This document shows positions 47,761 to 59,963 of a stretch of DNA of 64,000 nt, one piece after another. The translations under genes were made by a program, and so were the position numbers. Below the pieces are notes generated by a model. It was given only the letters and a program-made list of their open reading frames with translations, searched no databases and was not told where the DNA came from. How positions within the stretch are numbered: position 1 is the first letter of the stretch; every line of letters starts with the position of its first letter. Origin of the DNA: Agapanthus africanus (lineage: Eukaryota; Streptophyta; Magnoliopsida; Asparagales; Amaryllidaceae); the NCBI GenBank assembly GCA_030015575.1, contig CM057349.1:259527077-259591076 (forward strand). Reading direction: 5' to 3'.

Positions 47761-48497
47761 TGATGGAGCTGCGGATTCAGGTCTACCTCAGATGTTGTCT
47801 TTCGTCGATCTCCAGGTGGATCTGGAGGTGATCTCCTGTTGCGTGTGGGTCTCAATGGGTTTTGACGAGATTGATGATTTGAGCAGTTTAGCGCCGAATA
47901 CCTGCAAAGAAGTCCCAGGGTGGTTTCGTACCACCGAGGACCCTCCGACGATCAAGTTAGCACAAGATCCGAGCAGAGTAACGGCTAAGTGGAATAAAAA
48001 ATAGCTTACTTGACCCCTCTGTGATAGGGGTTTATATAGTAACGGCAGAACGCAGCAGCAGGCATGAGAATCTCGCCGGCAGTTATGCTCCCGACGTCAT
48101 GCCCGCGTAAAGAGCGGATCGCCCATTAATGGGGATCGTGATGGCGTGGAACGTGGGATGTTGCTGGCGGAGAAGCTGCACATGGCGAGATTTGCGGGGC
48201 GGCGGTTACGTCTGTGAGCGGTGGATTGGTCGGTCGGAGGACCGAGGAAGATGGCCTCGGCTGGGGAGCTCGGGAACAAGCGAGAGGGCCGAGGAGTCTT
48301 GGTCCTGTAGTAGCTCGGGGCGAGCTGAGAGGCCGAGGAGGCAAATTTCCAGGGGCTCTGAGGAGAGCCAGCTTGGGCTTACAGGTCGGGCACAGGGGTG
48401 GCCTGGTTGGCCCTTGTGGGCCCTTTCTTCTGAGTTCTGGGGCACGTCATCCGCCACGCATCCCGATCTTGGAGATCTCCAATATTGAGCATCATCA
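47761..48497 (-). repeat. Tat-G 5' LTR (737 bp)
   Basis: On the minus strand it starts TGATGATGCTCAATATTGG and ends CTCCATCA. Its terminal 132 bp match 9358-9489. GC-rich compared with the sequence at its right, which is element D. The plus-strand flank GAATT is the expected target-site copy. Confidence 0.88.
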
Positions 48498-50235
48498 GAA
48501 TTCATTGCTTTTTCTTTTAATATTAGGAGCACATAGAAATTTAGTGTTGGAGTTTGAAAAGAGTTTAGTTTGAGGAGGCAAAGAATTTCCTATGTGTTGT
48601 GTTGTGTAGAGAGAGCATGAGGTGGAAGTTTGAGAGGTGGAGGTGTCATGGTGGAAGTAGGATGTGTAAAATTGTGATGGAGGAGGTTGAGGATTGTGAG
48701 CATGAGGGTTTAGACTTAGGTTAATATATACCAACCATTAACAAAAGAACTAAAACAAAAAGAAAACGTTTCATGTTACAATTTAAATCCATATAAAATA
48801 AAAGATATGAGATAATTAATCTATCACTTAAATATCATTATCTTAATGTAAAATACAATGTCATGTTAAATAATTAAAAATATCATTTTTATGATATCAC
48901 ACACTTTTATTCATATTTATCAAAATAATTACATTTTTCGGATATAATTCTGATACCCAATTTCATAAACGATATCATTTTTGTAAACTTATTAAATTCA
49001 TATTTAAAATTATAAATTAATATTTATAATTTTCCAAAATGTCACAATCTCTCCCCCTTAAAGAAATTCGGTCCCCGAATTTAAATTAAACCCCCTTCTT
49101 AAAACATTTTTCTCAATCCAACCAACTCATTTCAAAACAATTTTCCGAGGTCCAAATTTTAAAACATATAATCCGCTCAATATAACAGGACTCAAAAGTC
49201 CCATACGAGCTAAAACATAACATAACGCAACAGTGTGCGTGAAACATTAAAAAGATATAAATTCACATAACTGTAACTCTAGCGGTTGCTATGAGAATTA
49301 CTCCAATTATGATGCAGAATACCAATATGAAAACCGTTGTGTATGGCAAATACGTGATCAAGGCCATATTCGTGTGCAATATCGTTAGCACACGACCAAG
49401 CGAAAATATAACTAAATCAAATCTATAAGATATTGTTATCAAGTGCAAAGTACGAAAACAAAATCAACCCTAATGGGTTTGCATGCAAATCTCAAAGCAC
49501 ACGTCACGGTGTGCATAAAACAAAAATAGCGTCAAGTGCAACAAGTGTGCACAAAAACAATATCCACTGCATCAAATGTGCAGGGAGCAATTACCGCGTG
49601 CATCTAGAATGCACAAGATCAATATCTAGTGCATCGGAGTGCACAAAACAAGTCTCAAGTGCATCGGGGTGCACAAAACAAATCTCAAGTGCATCGGGGT
49701 GCACAAAACATCAAAATGTGCAACTGATGTGCACAAAATTATACCAAGTATACCTAGAGTATATATATATATATAATCTCTAAATCATGTGCAACTGATG
49801 TGCACGGAAAATATCAGTCTAGTGCATCTGGTGTACACGACACTCCAATCGAGTGCAGTCACCTCGCACTGACATCTCAACAAGTGCACCTGGTGTGCAC
49901 AAAACATCAATCAAAGTGCAATCATCATGCACGAAAATCTCGACACACTTGGTGTGCACAAAACATTTGTGTGACCCTCATGTCCTCAAAATACATAAAT
50001 CAAAATAGCGGACTTTGAGTTGTCCCCTTTTCAACGTTTGAAAACGAAATCTTCAGATTATAAAAACGTAAATCGAAAACAAAAGATATCGAAGTATATC
50101 TTCTTAAATGTCGAAAGGTGTCTATACACCCGGAACAGGCATAGCAAGGATTTCCACTTGCCTTCTGCCACGGTCTAACGTTCTATGTATCTGAATTCTG
50201 GTTCTTTTTGCGGATCTTTAACGTCATGGCTTCTA
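48498..50235 (-). mobile_element. Element D, left piece: 3' LTR fragment and internal part of a LARD relative
   Basis: 48498-49046 is AT-rich LTR sequence ending GTCACA. It is followed by ATCTCTCCCCCTTAAAGAAA, the same polypurine-tract junction as in the LARD elements. From 49047 the interior resembles the LARD interiors, with a dense mini-hairpin array (49490-49980) and a cysteine-poor, non-coding remainder. It breaks off at TTCTA (50231-50235), the target site of LARD-R, and continues at 62413. The LTR sequence itself is not clearly similar to the LARD LTRs, so D is a separate, older family sharing an internal region. Short frames here show no domains. Confidence 0.72.
49490..49980. repeat. 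Mini-hairpin array in element D (densest example)
   Basis: About a dozen inverted repeats in 490 bp. Examples are GTGCA-tcggag-TGCAC and GTGCA-tcgggg-TGCAC (twice) around 49630-49700, GTGCAT-ctaga-ATGCAC near 49600, CTGCA-tcaaatg-TGCAG near 49565, GTGCA-actgatg-TGCAC twice (near 49716 and 49788), and GTGCA-cctggtg-TGCAC near 49883. The CTGCA/TGCAG form shows a compensatory swap of the outer pair. Spacers are A-rich and about 15-30 nt long. Confidence 0.78.
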
Positions 50236-51887
50236 CGTCACGACCCGAAAGTACGGAACATGACCGGCACTTAAACTACGAAACGTCTCGAGGCGTACGT
50301 AATCTAAGTAAGCCGAAAACCCAGAAATCCAAACCAAGAAAAGTAGTAGTGTGAAGGAAAAACCAACTTAAAGCAAGTAGTTTTAATAGCATAAGCCTAA
50401 TTATGAGTTTTTAAAAACATCAAGTATTTCCTGAAAATTTCGGCAGAGTCTCCTTTGTAAATACTGGCCCCCAAATGGGATACAACATGAATAGTATACG
50501 AAATGAAATAAAAGGCATACCCAAGCGGGAGCTAGCTCTTCGTCAATCGACGGTCACAACCAAGCAAGCAATATAATATACAACGCCAAGGGCGAGGATC
50601 AAATCAGAAAAGGAAACTCAAAACAGCATGAAATCCATAGAAATACAACGCGCGACTCTATGGTCGAAAGAATAAACATCACTGGTCTCTATCTCTGAAA
50701 TAAATACATGTTTGGTTGATGGAACTTCTAGATACAACAGAATAACAATATACAAAGTATAATGATGGTCACGATACAAGTGAACCTACCTACTAGCAAA
50801 TCACCCGGAAAAGGAAGCAGTGCCAGCAAAGCCGTAATGAAACCTGTACAGCAAAACCTGCAAGAAACTATGGCACAACGGTGGTGAGTTGCCAACTCGT
50901 GAGTAGAAAACATCTACGAACAGAAATCGCATGAACAACGCAATCCTAGGTCATACGATCATAATATATCCTCAAATGAAAAGTCTGGAGCATGAAAAGG
51001 TGACAAGGGTAAATATCTAACCCAAGTGTAGTCCCATGTGCTCGTGTCAGTGCCTCAGGTAGCAATAAATCATATGGATAAGGTATGAATGCATGAAAAC
51101 GGAATACATGTACTGAAGAAACTGCATTCATAACTAGTGAGATTTCTGTATTTTTAAAACGAGGTATCATAAATGAAATCAGCATAAACAGTGTCTAGTA
51201 TCGACACAAAACATAAATCCCAATGTCTCAAAATCTCCGGCTCCGGCTCTCCAGACGGGCTTGTAACATCAAATCTCGGTACCTCAATATCCCAAAATAT
51301 CAGTGTCTCAATCTCACTATCTAGGGCGCCGTCAGTCTAGACCGGCCCCTAACATCCATCACAAGACCACGACGGTATCCTCCGGATATCCGACGCGTCA
51401 GGTAAAATCACCGGTAGATAGTCTTCCCCAGCCAGGCTCATCGTCTACTACTCGAGCTTCTTGCCCCGGGGTAACTTACCGGGCCAACCATGTACCCGAG
51501 ACGGTTCATCCAACTCCTCGAATCGGGTCTTGAAATCCATCAGCAAACTCATGGTGGACGACTCATACATCATGGGAAAACCACACTTTTTATTTAAAAA
51601 GAAAGAGAGAGAAGAAGTTTATTTATGTTTTTGCGGTTTTCCCCCAAATCCAAGAAATCTCATGAAAATCCGAATCCAAATCATCAATAGCACGTAAAAC
51701 AATGAATATAGGCATAAAAATCCATGAATGCGGCATAACAGTGAATAACAATATGCATGAAGTAGCAAGTAATAACTGCAATGTCTAAACTGGCATATAA
51801 GGCAAGTACACTAATATCATGTCGAAACTACTAGCTAACAAGATAAGGCAGGGGAATAGTATTCTCTAAAGTGTACGTGGCATGGCA

Positions 51888-51953
51888 ATTACCGATGATG
51901 ATGTGTGTGAGCCGGCAAGTAAGTGTATGTGGAACATACGCATCATCGGTAAT
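51888..51953. repeat. Long stem-loop in the LARD-R LTR
   Basis: ATTACCGATGATG (51888-51900) pairs perfectly with CATCATCGGTAAT (51941-51953). Inside is a second small palindrome, GTATGT-GGA-ACATAC. The same structure is at 59439-59504 and, with 11-bp arms, at 6430-6495. Confidence 0.78.
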
Positions 51954-52356
51954 GGTGCTGGTGTCCTAACAGCATGATATCATCAATGGAATATGAAATC
52001 ATAACATATGTATGCGATGCGGAGCGAACAGTAATAATGTGTGGGAGCTGAATACTAAATACAATTATAACTAATCTGAATTTAATCTAATATGAGTCAT
52101 ACAGTAGTGCCTTTTGAAATAATACGAATCGCGGTGTTTCGAAAATAAGGGCTACGGTGTTTTTAAGAAAAAAAATATGTTCTTCGAAATATCCGTAAAA
52201 TCCCTTGAGCTGTCTTTTAAAACACCCACGATTCGTTAGTTTTTGAAATAGGTAGGAATCGAATCTAGATTAACAACTACACTAAACTATAGGGCTGAGC
52301 TAATAGGCCAACTGAAAGTAAGGAAACCGCCTAACATCTGAGTTGATACATATATA

Positions 52357-52366
<10 letters not shown>

Positions 52367-52417
<51 letters not shown>
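52367..52417. repeat. TA microsatellite in LARD-R 3' LTR
   Basis: About 25 TA units. The equivalent site in the 5' LTR is (GT)n(AT)n at 59906-59961, and in LARD-L only a few units near 6717. It has expanded since the LTRs diverged. Confidence 0.9.
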
Positions 52418-52420
<3 letters not shown>

Positions 52421-55400
52421 TCGGTGATCCCGCCTCAATAGTATCACATCCGATACAATATCTATAATCAGACATCCCAAGTCAAGAGTGCGGATCTACC
52501 ATCAATATATAGCTCGTACGTAAATCCGTCGTACGGCATCCCAAATCTGGGTACGGGTCAATATCACATTCATCATATTATTCATCGGGTAACCTCTTTA
52601 ACAAAGATCATAATCCGAGGTACTGATCTATGTCTAGTACAATACTGATACCAACTAAGTATGTATGCATGTGTGTGAAACACTACGTCAAAGGACCCGC
52701 TACAACGTCATGTCGTATCTCAAATACGAACCCTGCCAAATCACCGATCCCACGGCCTCAATTCAAATCCCATCGACTCATCTCAATCCCAAGTACTATC
52801 CTCAAATCCAGAATATGATCACATAGTCCATACCCATGTGAACACATAAATATATAATCCCATATACGCACATGTAAAAGAATGGATGTATGCAAGTATG
52901 TGTGTGCGTGTGTATGTGTGGTGCAAGCTCTACTCTAGGGTTTCGCAACACTAAACCAATCCAAGCACACCAAATATCCATCTTTATCATCAATAATCTC
53001 AAACCATATATAATCAATATATGTGTGTATACGTATTCGTATACATCACCACGAACTGCGGGGGTGCTATACGCCATCCACCCGACTTCTCCCCTTAGAT
53101 ATAAATCTACTCACCTTGCTTCTTCGCTCGCCGGTGCCGACGTCGCCACGCGCTTGCTTGTCGTCTCGAAGTCCACATGGGGTACCTACATATCATAACG
53201 CACCGTATCGCATTAAAATCCGACTCATGACCAAAACGACATACGAATCCCACATAGGTCAAAACCTATGGTTTGCTTTCACAAATCAACCCAAAAACAC
53301 TCGACATCGGCGTACAAACGTCGATTGATCAAGAAAAACACCAAACATACCAATCATGGTTTCAAAACTCACTAACTGTATAAGAAATAGGGTTTAATTC
53401 GTCAAAACTATAAAATTAAACCAATCGTTTTATTTTCCAAAAACCTAGTTAGCACAAATTCCCATTTCGGTTCAAAACTTGATGTTTTAACCAATCTACA
53501 AATTTTAACAATTCAAATGGCCAAAATGCTCATTAAATAACATAATTAGGTCATACAACCCACTTCTATATTTTTAATCTCACTAATTATCATTAACTCA
53601 AAATTCAAGTTTGCAACAACTATCAATTTTAACAATTTCATAGTAAAAATGCACAAACAACAATTTAGCTTGGATTTGCAAGATCTAAAATATTAAACTA
53701 CAATTTAAAATGCTAATAATGCCATGAACAACCTAATTAGATTTTTCTCTTAAATATATTCATAGTTTACAAAAAGCTTAATTTGGACATTTTAAAAATT
53801 ACAATTTGGAAATTAGCAACTAGATTAATTTTGCATAGCATTACCTAGTTAAATACAACATACAACTATAATCTCATACCCAAAACCCTAACTAAACTTT
53901 CACAAACCCTAATCTTGAACTTGAACTTGCAATTCATAACCTAATTTAAACCACTCATTAACATAATTTGAAGAAATAATCAAACAATATAACAAAAGGC
54001 CAAGATTTATTATACCTCAAGAACCATGGATCTAACATAGAACATGACCTCCAAATTGAAATCTTTGCACCAAGATCCATGCTAAAAGAGATAAGGAAAA
54101 ATGGGTAGGGCTTTGATTTGAATTTTAGCTTTGATTTTTGATGAAAATTGGTGAATTTTTGATGGAAAATGAGAGGAGAAGACGAGAGGAGGGGCTGCTG
54201 CAGTGAGAGTGAGGGGTTTCGGCCAATTTGAGGGGGGGGTGAGGGGAGAGGGAATGAGGTGTTGAAAGTCAAAGGAAACAAGGCCCATACTTAAATGTTT
54301 ATTCTTTCATTTTAATTCATTGTTTTCTTTACTTTTAAACTTGCATTTGGGAAAAACTTTGTGGGGGGGGGGGGAATTCTATAGATTCGGATAGCCATGG
54401 TGGGGGGGTTAGTGTGTGTGTGGGTGTGGGAAATTTCCCAAGAAATGAAAGCCCAATTCAAGTCACAAGCCCATCTCACATCTATTTAACTTAATTTCGC
54501 AAAATAAGCCTTTTTCTATCATATTTTCTAAAACCGTTTGACAACAAATTTTTTTTTTAAAACCACATGCTACACTCTAGTTTAAATGTGTCATGATGCA
54601 CAAAATTTGTATCAACCCATTCCAATTCGTAATATTCCCTAATTAAATGTAGTGGTGACGTCTTAAAATAATATTAAAATAATTAATTTCGGAAAATTTT
54701 TCAGAAAAGTAGAAATTTTACCCGTGGCTCAATAAACACCAATTACTAGCAATTATATAGCTAGAATATGTATATTTAATTTTATAATAAAGATATTTAT
54801 ATTTTGACTTTTTACAGAAAACCCCCTTATTTTACCGATTTTTCCGAAATTTCACCGAAACGATTTTCAAAACGTTACAATCTTCCCCCCTTAAAGAAAT
54901 TCGGTCCCCGAATTTTAAATTAGAACTCCCCCCAAATACTAAAACATCTATGCAAAACCATTAAGTCGTCGGGGCTCCAAAATCATAAGTACATAAAACA
55001 AATTGTAGCGCAACGCATGCGCATGAAAAATGAGCATATAACTCAAAATCAAAACTCTGTCAAGCATCCCGCAATCATCGGAGTCATGGGGAAGACATCA
55101 ATGTCAAGATCCAATACGAAAACCAACCTGATATACATCATTAAAACATCTAGAAGCAATGCATGCCAAACCTTTTTCAAATCGCCGTGCGATGTTCGCA
55201 ACACTGCACAGTGGCCGACGTCTATTGTAAGAAAATAACTACATATATATATATATATCCTTTGTTTAATATGCACGTTCCGCCGTTTTGAAAGCAATTT
55301 CAGAAGGGTTTCCTTTATAAAATGTTTCGTGTCATCTCGGACACGTAGGTAAATACTGAGACTATAGCTCCTCTTTGGAAATACCTTCGATAACTATCAA

Positions 55401-55526
55401 TGCATGTAAAAATATACTCAGGTAATATCCTGTGACTAGTCCTGCTCAGTACTAAACCAAATAGCAAACATCATAAAATATACTGCTCCAAAATAAATCA
55501 GTCCCAAATATATATACGAATGCCAT

Positions 55527-55770
55527 ATGCGTCTGGTGCGCACGGAAATCGAAATCCATGAATGTGCCATACATATGCACAGAAACAACATCTAAGTGCA
55601 ACGGGTGTGCACGAAACACCTGTCAAAGGCAATGTGTGTGCCTGACAGCAAAACCAGGTGCATCTGATATGCACGAAGAATCTCGATTTAGTGCATCAAG
55701 TGTGCACCTAAATCGCATCAAGCGTCTTAAGTATGCGCAAAATCCAAATCAAGTGCACAATGTGCATGAA
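55527..55770. repeat. Mini-hairpin array in LARD-R
   Basis: Inverted repeats with the same form as in LARD-L and D: TGTGC-catacatat-GCACA near 55562, GTGCA-acgggtg-TGCAC near 55596, GTGCAT-ctgat-ATGCAC near 55658 and GTGCA-tcaagtg-TGCAC near 55690. Loop sequences differ from those at matching positions of LARD-L, but the stems hold. Confidence 0.75.
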
Positions 55771-57767
55771 AACGAATATCGAATATCACACTCGAAATCG
55801 ACGGTATACGATACAATTCAATCAAAATCCAAATCAGATATACCGTGGTATAAAATCTCACCATCCTGTGCATCGGCGTGTCGAAAGCAAATCAAATACT
55901 AAAAGTGCATAAAAACTATGCCGAAAGCATAAGTCAAATCATATGCATGCCCTAGGCGCGAAATCAAATATCATGAAACTCGGTCATCAAAACTCAATCA
56001 TGAAATAAATCACCGACAAATACTGAAATCCAATATGACGGATACGTGATAGTCAATCACAAAGTTACAAATCATAAATGTTGCCGTCGATATGTCCGTC
56101 CTTTAAAGTCGAGAAGGTGTCGGTGCATCCAATGCTAGCAGAGCAAGATATCTACTTGCCTTCTGATCATGGCATGTCGCCTAGTGCCCTTAGGCTTTCG
56201 TCTCTCACTGCAGATTGCTAAGTACATAGCTTCTTGGCTCAACGGTCCAATATAGAAACGATAAAGGAAGCAGTCCGCTCTGACACATCCTCTAAAGATC
56301 TCTGGCCAACTATCATGGTTACTCATAACCTGTCTCGTTGATGATGCCGAACTTTGGCCTGCTGAGTGTGCATAAAACGACCGCTCCTGATTCCAAGTCT
56401 TCTTGTAATTTATTCCAGAAATGTCTTGTCGGGGTCTCTCCCAATTCTCGTTACTGCCGAACTGCCCGGAAGTTATCGTCTCTTACTAGATCTATATCTT
56501 GTTCCGGAACGGCTGTATACTTATCGCGACTCCTCCGGAAAGATATATTCATAGCCAACGCTTCTTCTTGCGTATCACATCTCGGATGTCGGCGGAGTGG
56601 AACGTCACCTCATTAAGATCTCGTACGAACCACTTACTCCACTTTTCTCTAATGTCGACTGCTTCGGACTCGCCTCGTCGTGGCTGCATGAACTGTGCTC
56701 CAACGGCTATACTCGTATCTGGAGTCTCCCAAGCAATGCATCCCATCGCATAGCATCCGAATGAAGTCGAACCATTCGACCGATTCGTCAAAACCTCATA
56801 ATCCCCCAAGAGCTCAACATCTTGGTTACAGTTTAATAGTATCGAGTACATACCACAGTATCGGTGGACCAGTCGTAGAAGGGCAAACCCAAGCCTCACT
56901 AACGGCGCCGCGGAACTGCCGCAAACCCTAAGGTTCAAAGGCTTTCACACGGTCATTATGTTGAGTTAGGGTTTCATTCTTCTAGAGGGTCCATAGAATT
57001 GCCTGCATGTCTTTCCAAATACTTTAAACTTGGAATATGGGTTTCTGACATTCGATCGCCTCTGTCGACTCTCAATGTATCCGCGTGAAGTCGTCTCTAG
57101 CTGAAATCAATCTATCTGTTGACCTCGTATCGGGTAAGCGAACAAACCACATGTCCTAGTCTTTCATCCCCGGGTGACTAGCGACCTTCTATCAAATCTC
57201 TAAATACAACTCGTACTGCAATAGCTCCAACATCTGGGCAATATCTCATCGTTCGCCGCAACAACTGGCTCATTCGTCCGCACGCTGAACAGTGCTTCAA
57301 CCATCAAGAATAGTCGGTGCATCGACGGTCATCACATTCTGGCTGGCCTCTTGCAGTGGCCCTATCCTCTGGTGCTGATCTGCACGTCCGAAAAATCTCA
57401 TAAAAGCGATCCATCAAACGCTCGTAGCTCAAAAACGCAATAAAACGAAGCCTCCTTATCCAAACGTATGTCCCTGGAATCACGCCCTGCTCAGTCCTCG
57501 TTTCGTGACGAGCTCGTGCTGATCGCAACTCTAGTCGTAGCTCTCCACGCCCGTGTAATCGTGGTAACAAAACCATAACTGGTACCGATAAGGCTAGATC
57601 ATAGGAAGGAATATAATACTGTGCAAGGAAATGAACATCCTAAGGCTTCTTAAGCGGGGTAGCGTATCGTAAGTATGCCGCGGAACATACCCACGGTACG
57701 TCACTCTACTTTAGTCACCTACTCCATCAACCAAGGGTCATCCTACACTCCGAAGGTAAAACCTAAC

Positions 57768-57780
57768 GCTCTGATACCAA
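57768..57780 (-). other. Primer binding site of LARD-R (initiator Met-tRNA)
   Basis: The minus strand reads TTGGTATCAGAGC three bases after the LTR terminal TGACA, exactly as in LARD-L. Confidence 0.9.
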
Positions 57781-57783
57781 TTT

Positions 57784-59905
57784 TGTCACGACCCGAAAGT
57801 ACGGAACATGACCGGCACTTAAACTACGAAACGTCTCGAGGCGTATGTAATCTAAGTAAGCCGAAAACCCAGAAATCCAAACCAAGAAAAGTAGTAGAGT
57901 GAAGGAAAAACCAACTTAAAGCAAGTAGTTTTAATAGCATAAGCCGAATTATGCGTTTTTAAAAACATCAAGTATTTCCTGAAAATTTCGGCAGAGTCTC
58001 CTTTGTAAATACTGGCCCCCAAACGGGATACAACATGAATAGTATACGAAATGAATAAAAAGGCATCCCCAGGCGGAAGTTGGCTCTTCGTCAATCGACG
58101 GTCACAAATACGCAAGAAATATAATATACAACGCCAAGGGCGAGGATCAAAACAGAAAAGGAAACTCAAAACAGCATGAAATCCATAGAAATACAACGCG
58201 CGACTCTAAGGTCGAAAGAATAAACATCACTGGTCTCTATCTCTGAAATAAATACATGTTTGGTTGATGGAACTTCTAGATACAACAGAATAATAATATA
58301 CAAAGTATAATGATGGTCACGATACAAGTGAACCCACCTACTAGAAAATCACCCAGAAAAGGAAGCAGTGCCAGCAAAGCCGTAATGAAACCTGTACGGC
58401 AAAACCTGTAAGAAACTGTGGCACAACGGGGGTGAGTTGCCAACTCGTGAGTAGAAAACATCTACGAACAGAAATCGCATGAACAACGTAATCCTAGGTC
58501 ATACGATCATAATATATCCTCAAATGAAAAGTCTGGAGCATGAAAAGGTGACAAGGGTAAATATCTAACCCAAGTGTAGTTCCATGTGCTCGTGTCAGTG
58601 CCTCAGGTAGCAATAAATCATATGGATAAGGTATGAATGCATGAAAACAGAATACATGTACTGAAGAAACTGCTTTCATAACTAGTGAGAATTCTGTATT
58701 TTTAAAACGAGATATCATAAATGAAATCAGCATAAACAGTTTCTAGTATCGACACAAAACATAAATCCCAATGTCTCAAAATCTCTGGCTCCGGCTCTCC
58801 GAACAGGCCTGTAACATCAAATCTCAGTACCTCAATATCCCAAAATATCAGTGTCTCAATCTCACTATCTGGGACGCCGTCAGTCCAGACCGGCCCCTAA
58901 CATCCATCATAAGACCACGACGGTATCCTCCGGATATCCGACGCGTCAGGTAAAATCACCGGTAGATAGTCTTCCCCTGCCAGGCTCACCGTCTACTACT
59001 CGAGCTTCTTGCCCCTGGGTACCTTACCGGGCCCACCATGTACCCGAGACGGTTCATCCAACTCCGCGAATCGGGTCTCGAAATCCATCAGCAAACTCAT
59101 GGTGGACGACTCATACATCATGGGAAAACCGCACTTTTTATTAAAAAAGAGAGAGAGAGAGAGAAGAAGTTTATTTATGTTTTTGCGGTTTTCCCCCAAA
59201 TCCAAGAAATCTCATGAAAATCCGAATCCAAATCATCAATAGCACGTAAAACAATGAATATAGGCATAAAAATCCATGAATGCGGCATAACAGTGAATAA
59301 CAATATGCATGAAGTAGCAAGTAAAAACTGCAATGTCTAAACTGGCATATAAGGCAAGTACACCAATATCATGTCGAAACTACTAGCTAACAAGCTAAGT
59401 CAGGGGATAGTATTCTCTAAAGTGTACGTGGCATGGCAATTACCGATGATGATGTGTGTGAGCCGGCAAGTAAGTGTACGTGGAACATACGCATCATCGG
59501 TAATGGTGCTGATGTCCTAACAGCATGATATCAACAATGGAATATGAAATCATAACATATGTATGCGATGCGGAGCGAACAACAATAATGTGCGGGAGCT
59601 GAATACTAAATACAATTATAACTAATCTGAATTTAATATAATATGAGTCATACAGTAGTGCCTTTTGAAATAATACGAATCGCGGTGTTTTGAAAATAAG
59701 GGCTACGGTGTTTTTAAGAAAAAATATGTTCTTTGAAATATCCGTAAAATCTCTTGACCTGTCTTTTAAAATACCCACAATTCGTTAGTTTTTGAAATAG
59801 GTAGGAATCGAATCTAGTCTAACAACTACACTAAACTATAGAGCTGAGCTAACAGGCCAACTGAAGGTAAGGAAACCGCCTAACATCTGAGTCGATACAT
59901 ATATT

Positions 59906-59963
<58 letters not shown>

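Larger units (their letters stand above)
9358..48497 (-). mobile_element. Tat-G: Tat-clade Ty3/Gypsy retrotransposon split by nested insertions
   Basis: One minus-strand Gypsy element survives in three pieces: 9358-12103, 32633-32863 and 42979-48497. Removing the nested elements leaves about 8.6 kb in the window, and part of the 3' LTR lies outside. Parts in element order are 5' LTR (47761-48497), primer site, gag remnant and protease, reverse transcriptase, RNase H, a second archaeal-type RNase H, integrase, a tandem-repeat 3' region, a reverse-oriented accessory frame, polypurine tract and 3' LTR remnant. The dual RNase H and 3' tandem repeats are hallmarks of the Tat lineage (Retand/Ogre/Grande relatives). 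It is broken, with roughly five or more breaks, and most of gag is missing. The two LTRs differ at about 10 of 132 comparable bases, so it is older than the Copia elements inside it. It appears inserted in the 3' LTR of element D, with GAATT (48498-48502) the expected right target-site copy. Confidence 0.88.
50236..54879 (-). repeat. LARD-R 3' LTR (4644 bp)
   Basis: GTCACGACCC near the left end to CGTTACA at the right. It contains the 13-bp stem hairpin at 51888-51953, a TA microsatellite at 52367-52417, hairpin GTATACG/CGTATAC near 53034 and a run of 12 G at 54363-54374. Segments 53000-54879 correspond to 1-1968 of LARD-L with clear divergence. No gene is seen. Confidence 0.88.
54880..57783 (-). 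other. LARD-R internal region, non-coding
   Basis: 2.9 kb, collinear with 1969-4801 of LARD-L. The polypurine tract is at 54880-54895 and the primer site at 57768-57780. The mini-hairpin array lies at about 55527-55770. Minus-strand frames at 56549-56938 and 57304-57576 have counterparts in LARD-L (3699-3971 and 4327-4722), but I recognise no domain in them. They may be gag-leader residue or chance. Confidence 0.7.

Noticed and set aside
47096-48004. Several plus-strand frames of 100-150 codons over 47096-48573
   Set aside because: They are opposite-strand shadows of the Tat-G protease/gag region and its GC-rich LTR.
49490-49980. CRISPR-like regularly spaced repeats
   Set aside because: The repeats are short inverted repeats with variable spacing and sequence, there are no cas genes, and the context is a plant retrotransposon.
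52367-52417. TA-rich tract as an origin or matrix-attachment region
   Set aside because: It is a simple microsatellite whose length differs among LTR copies at the same place.
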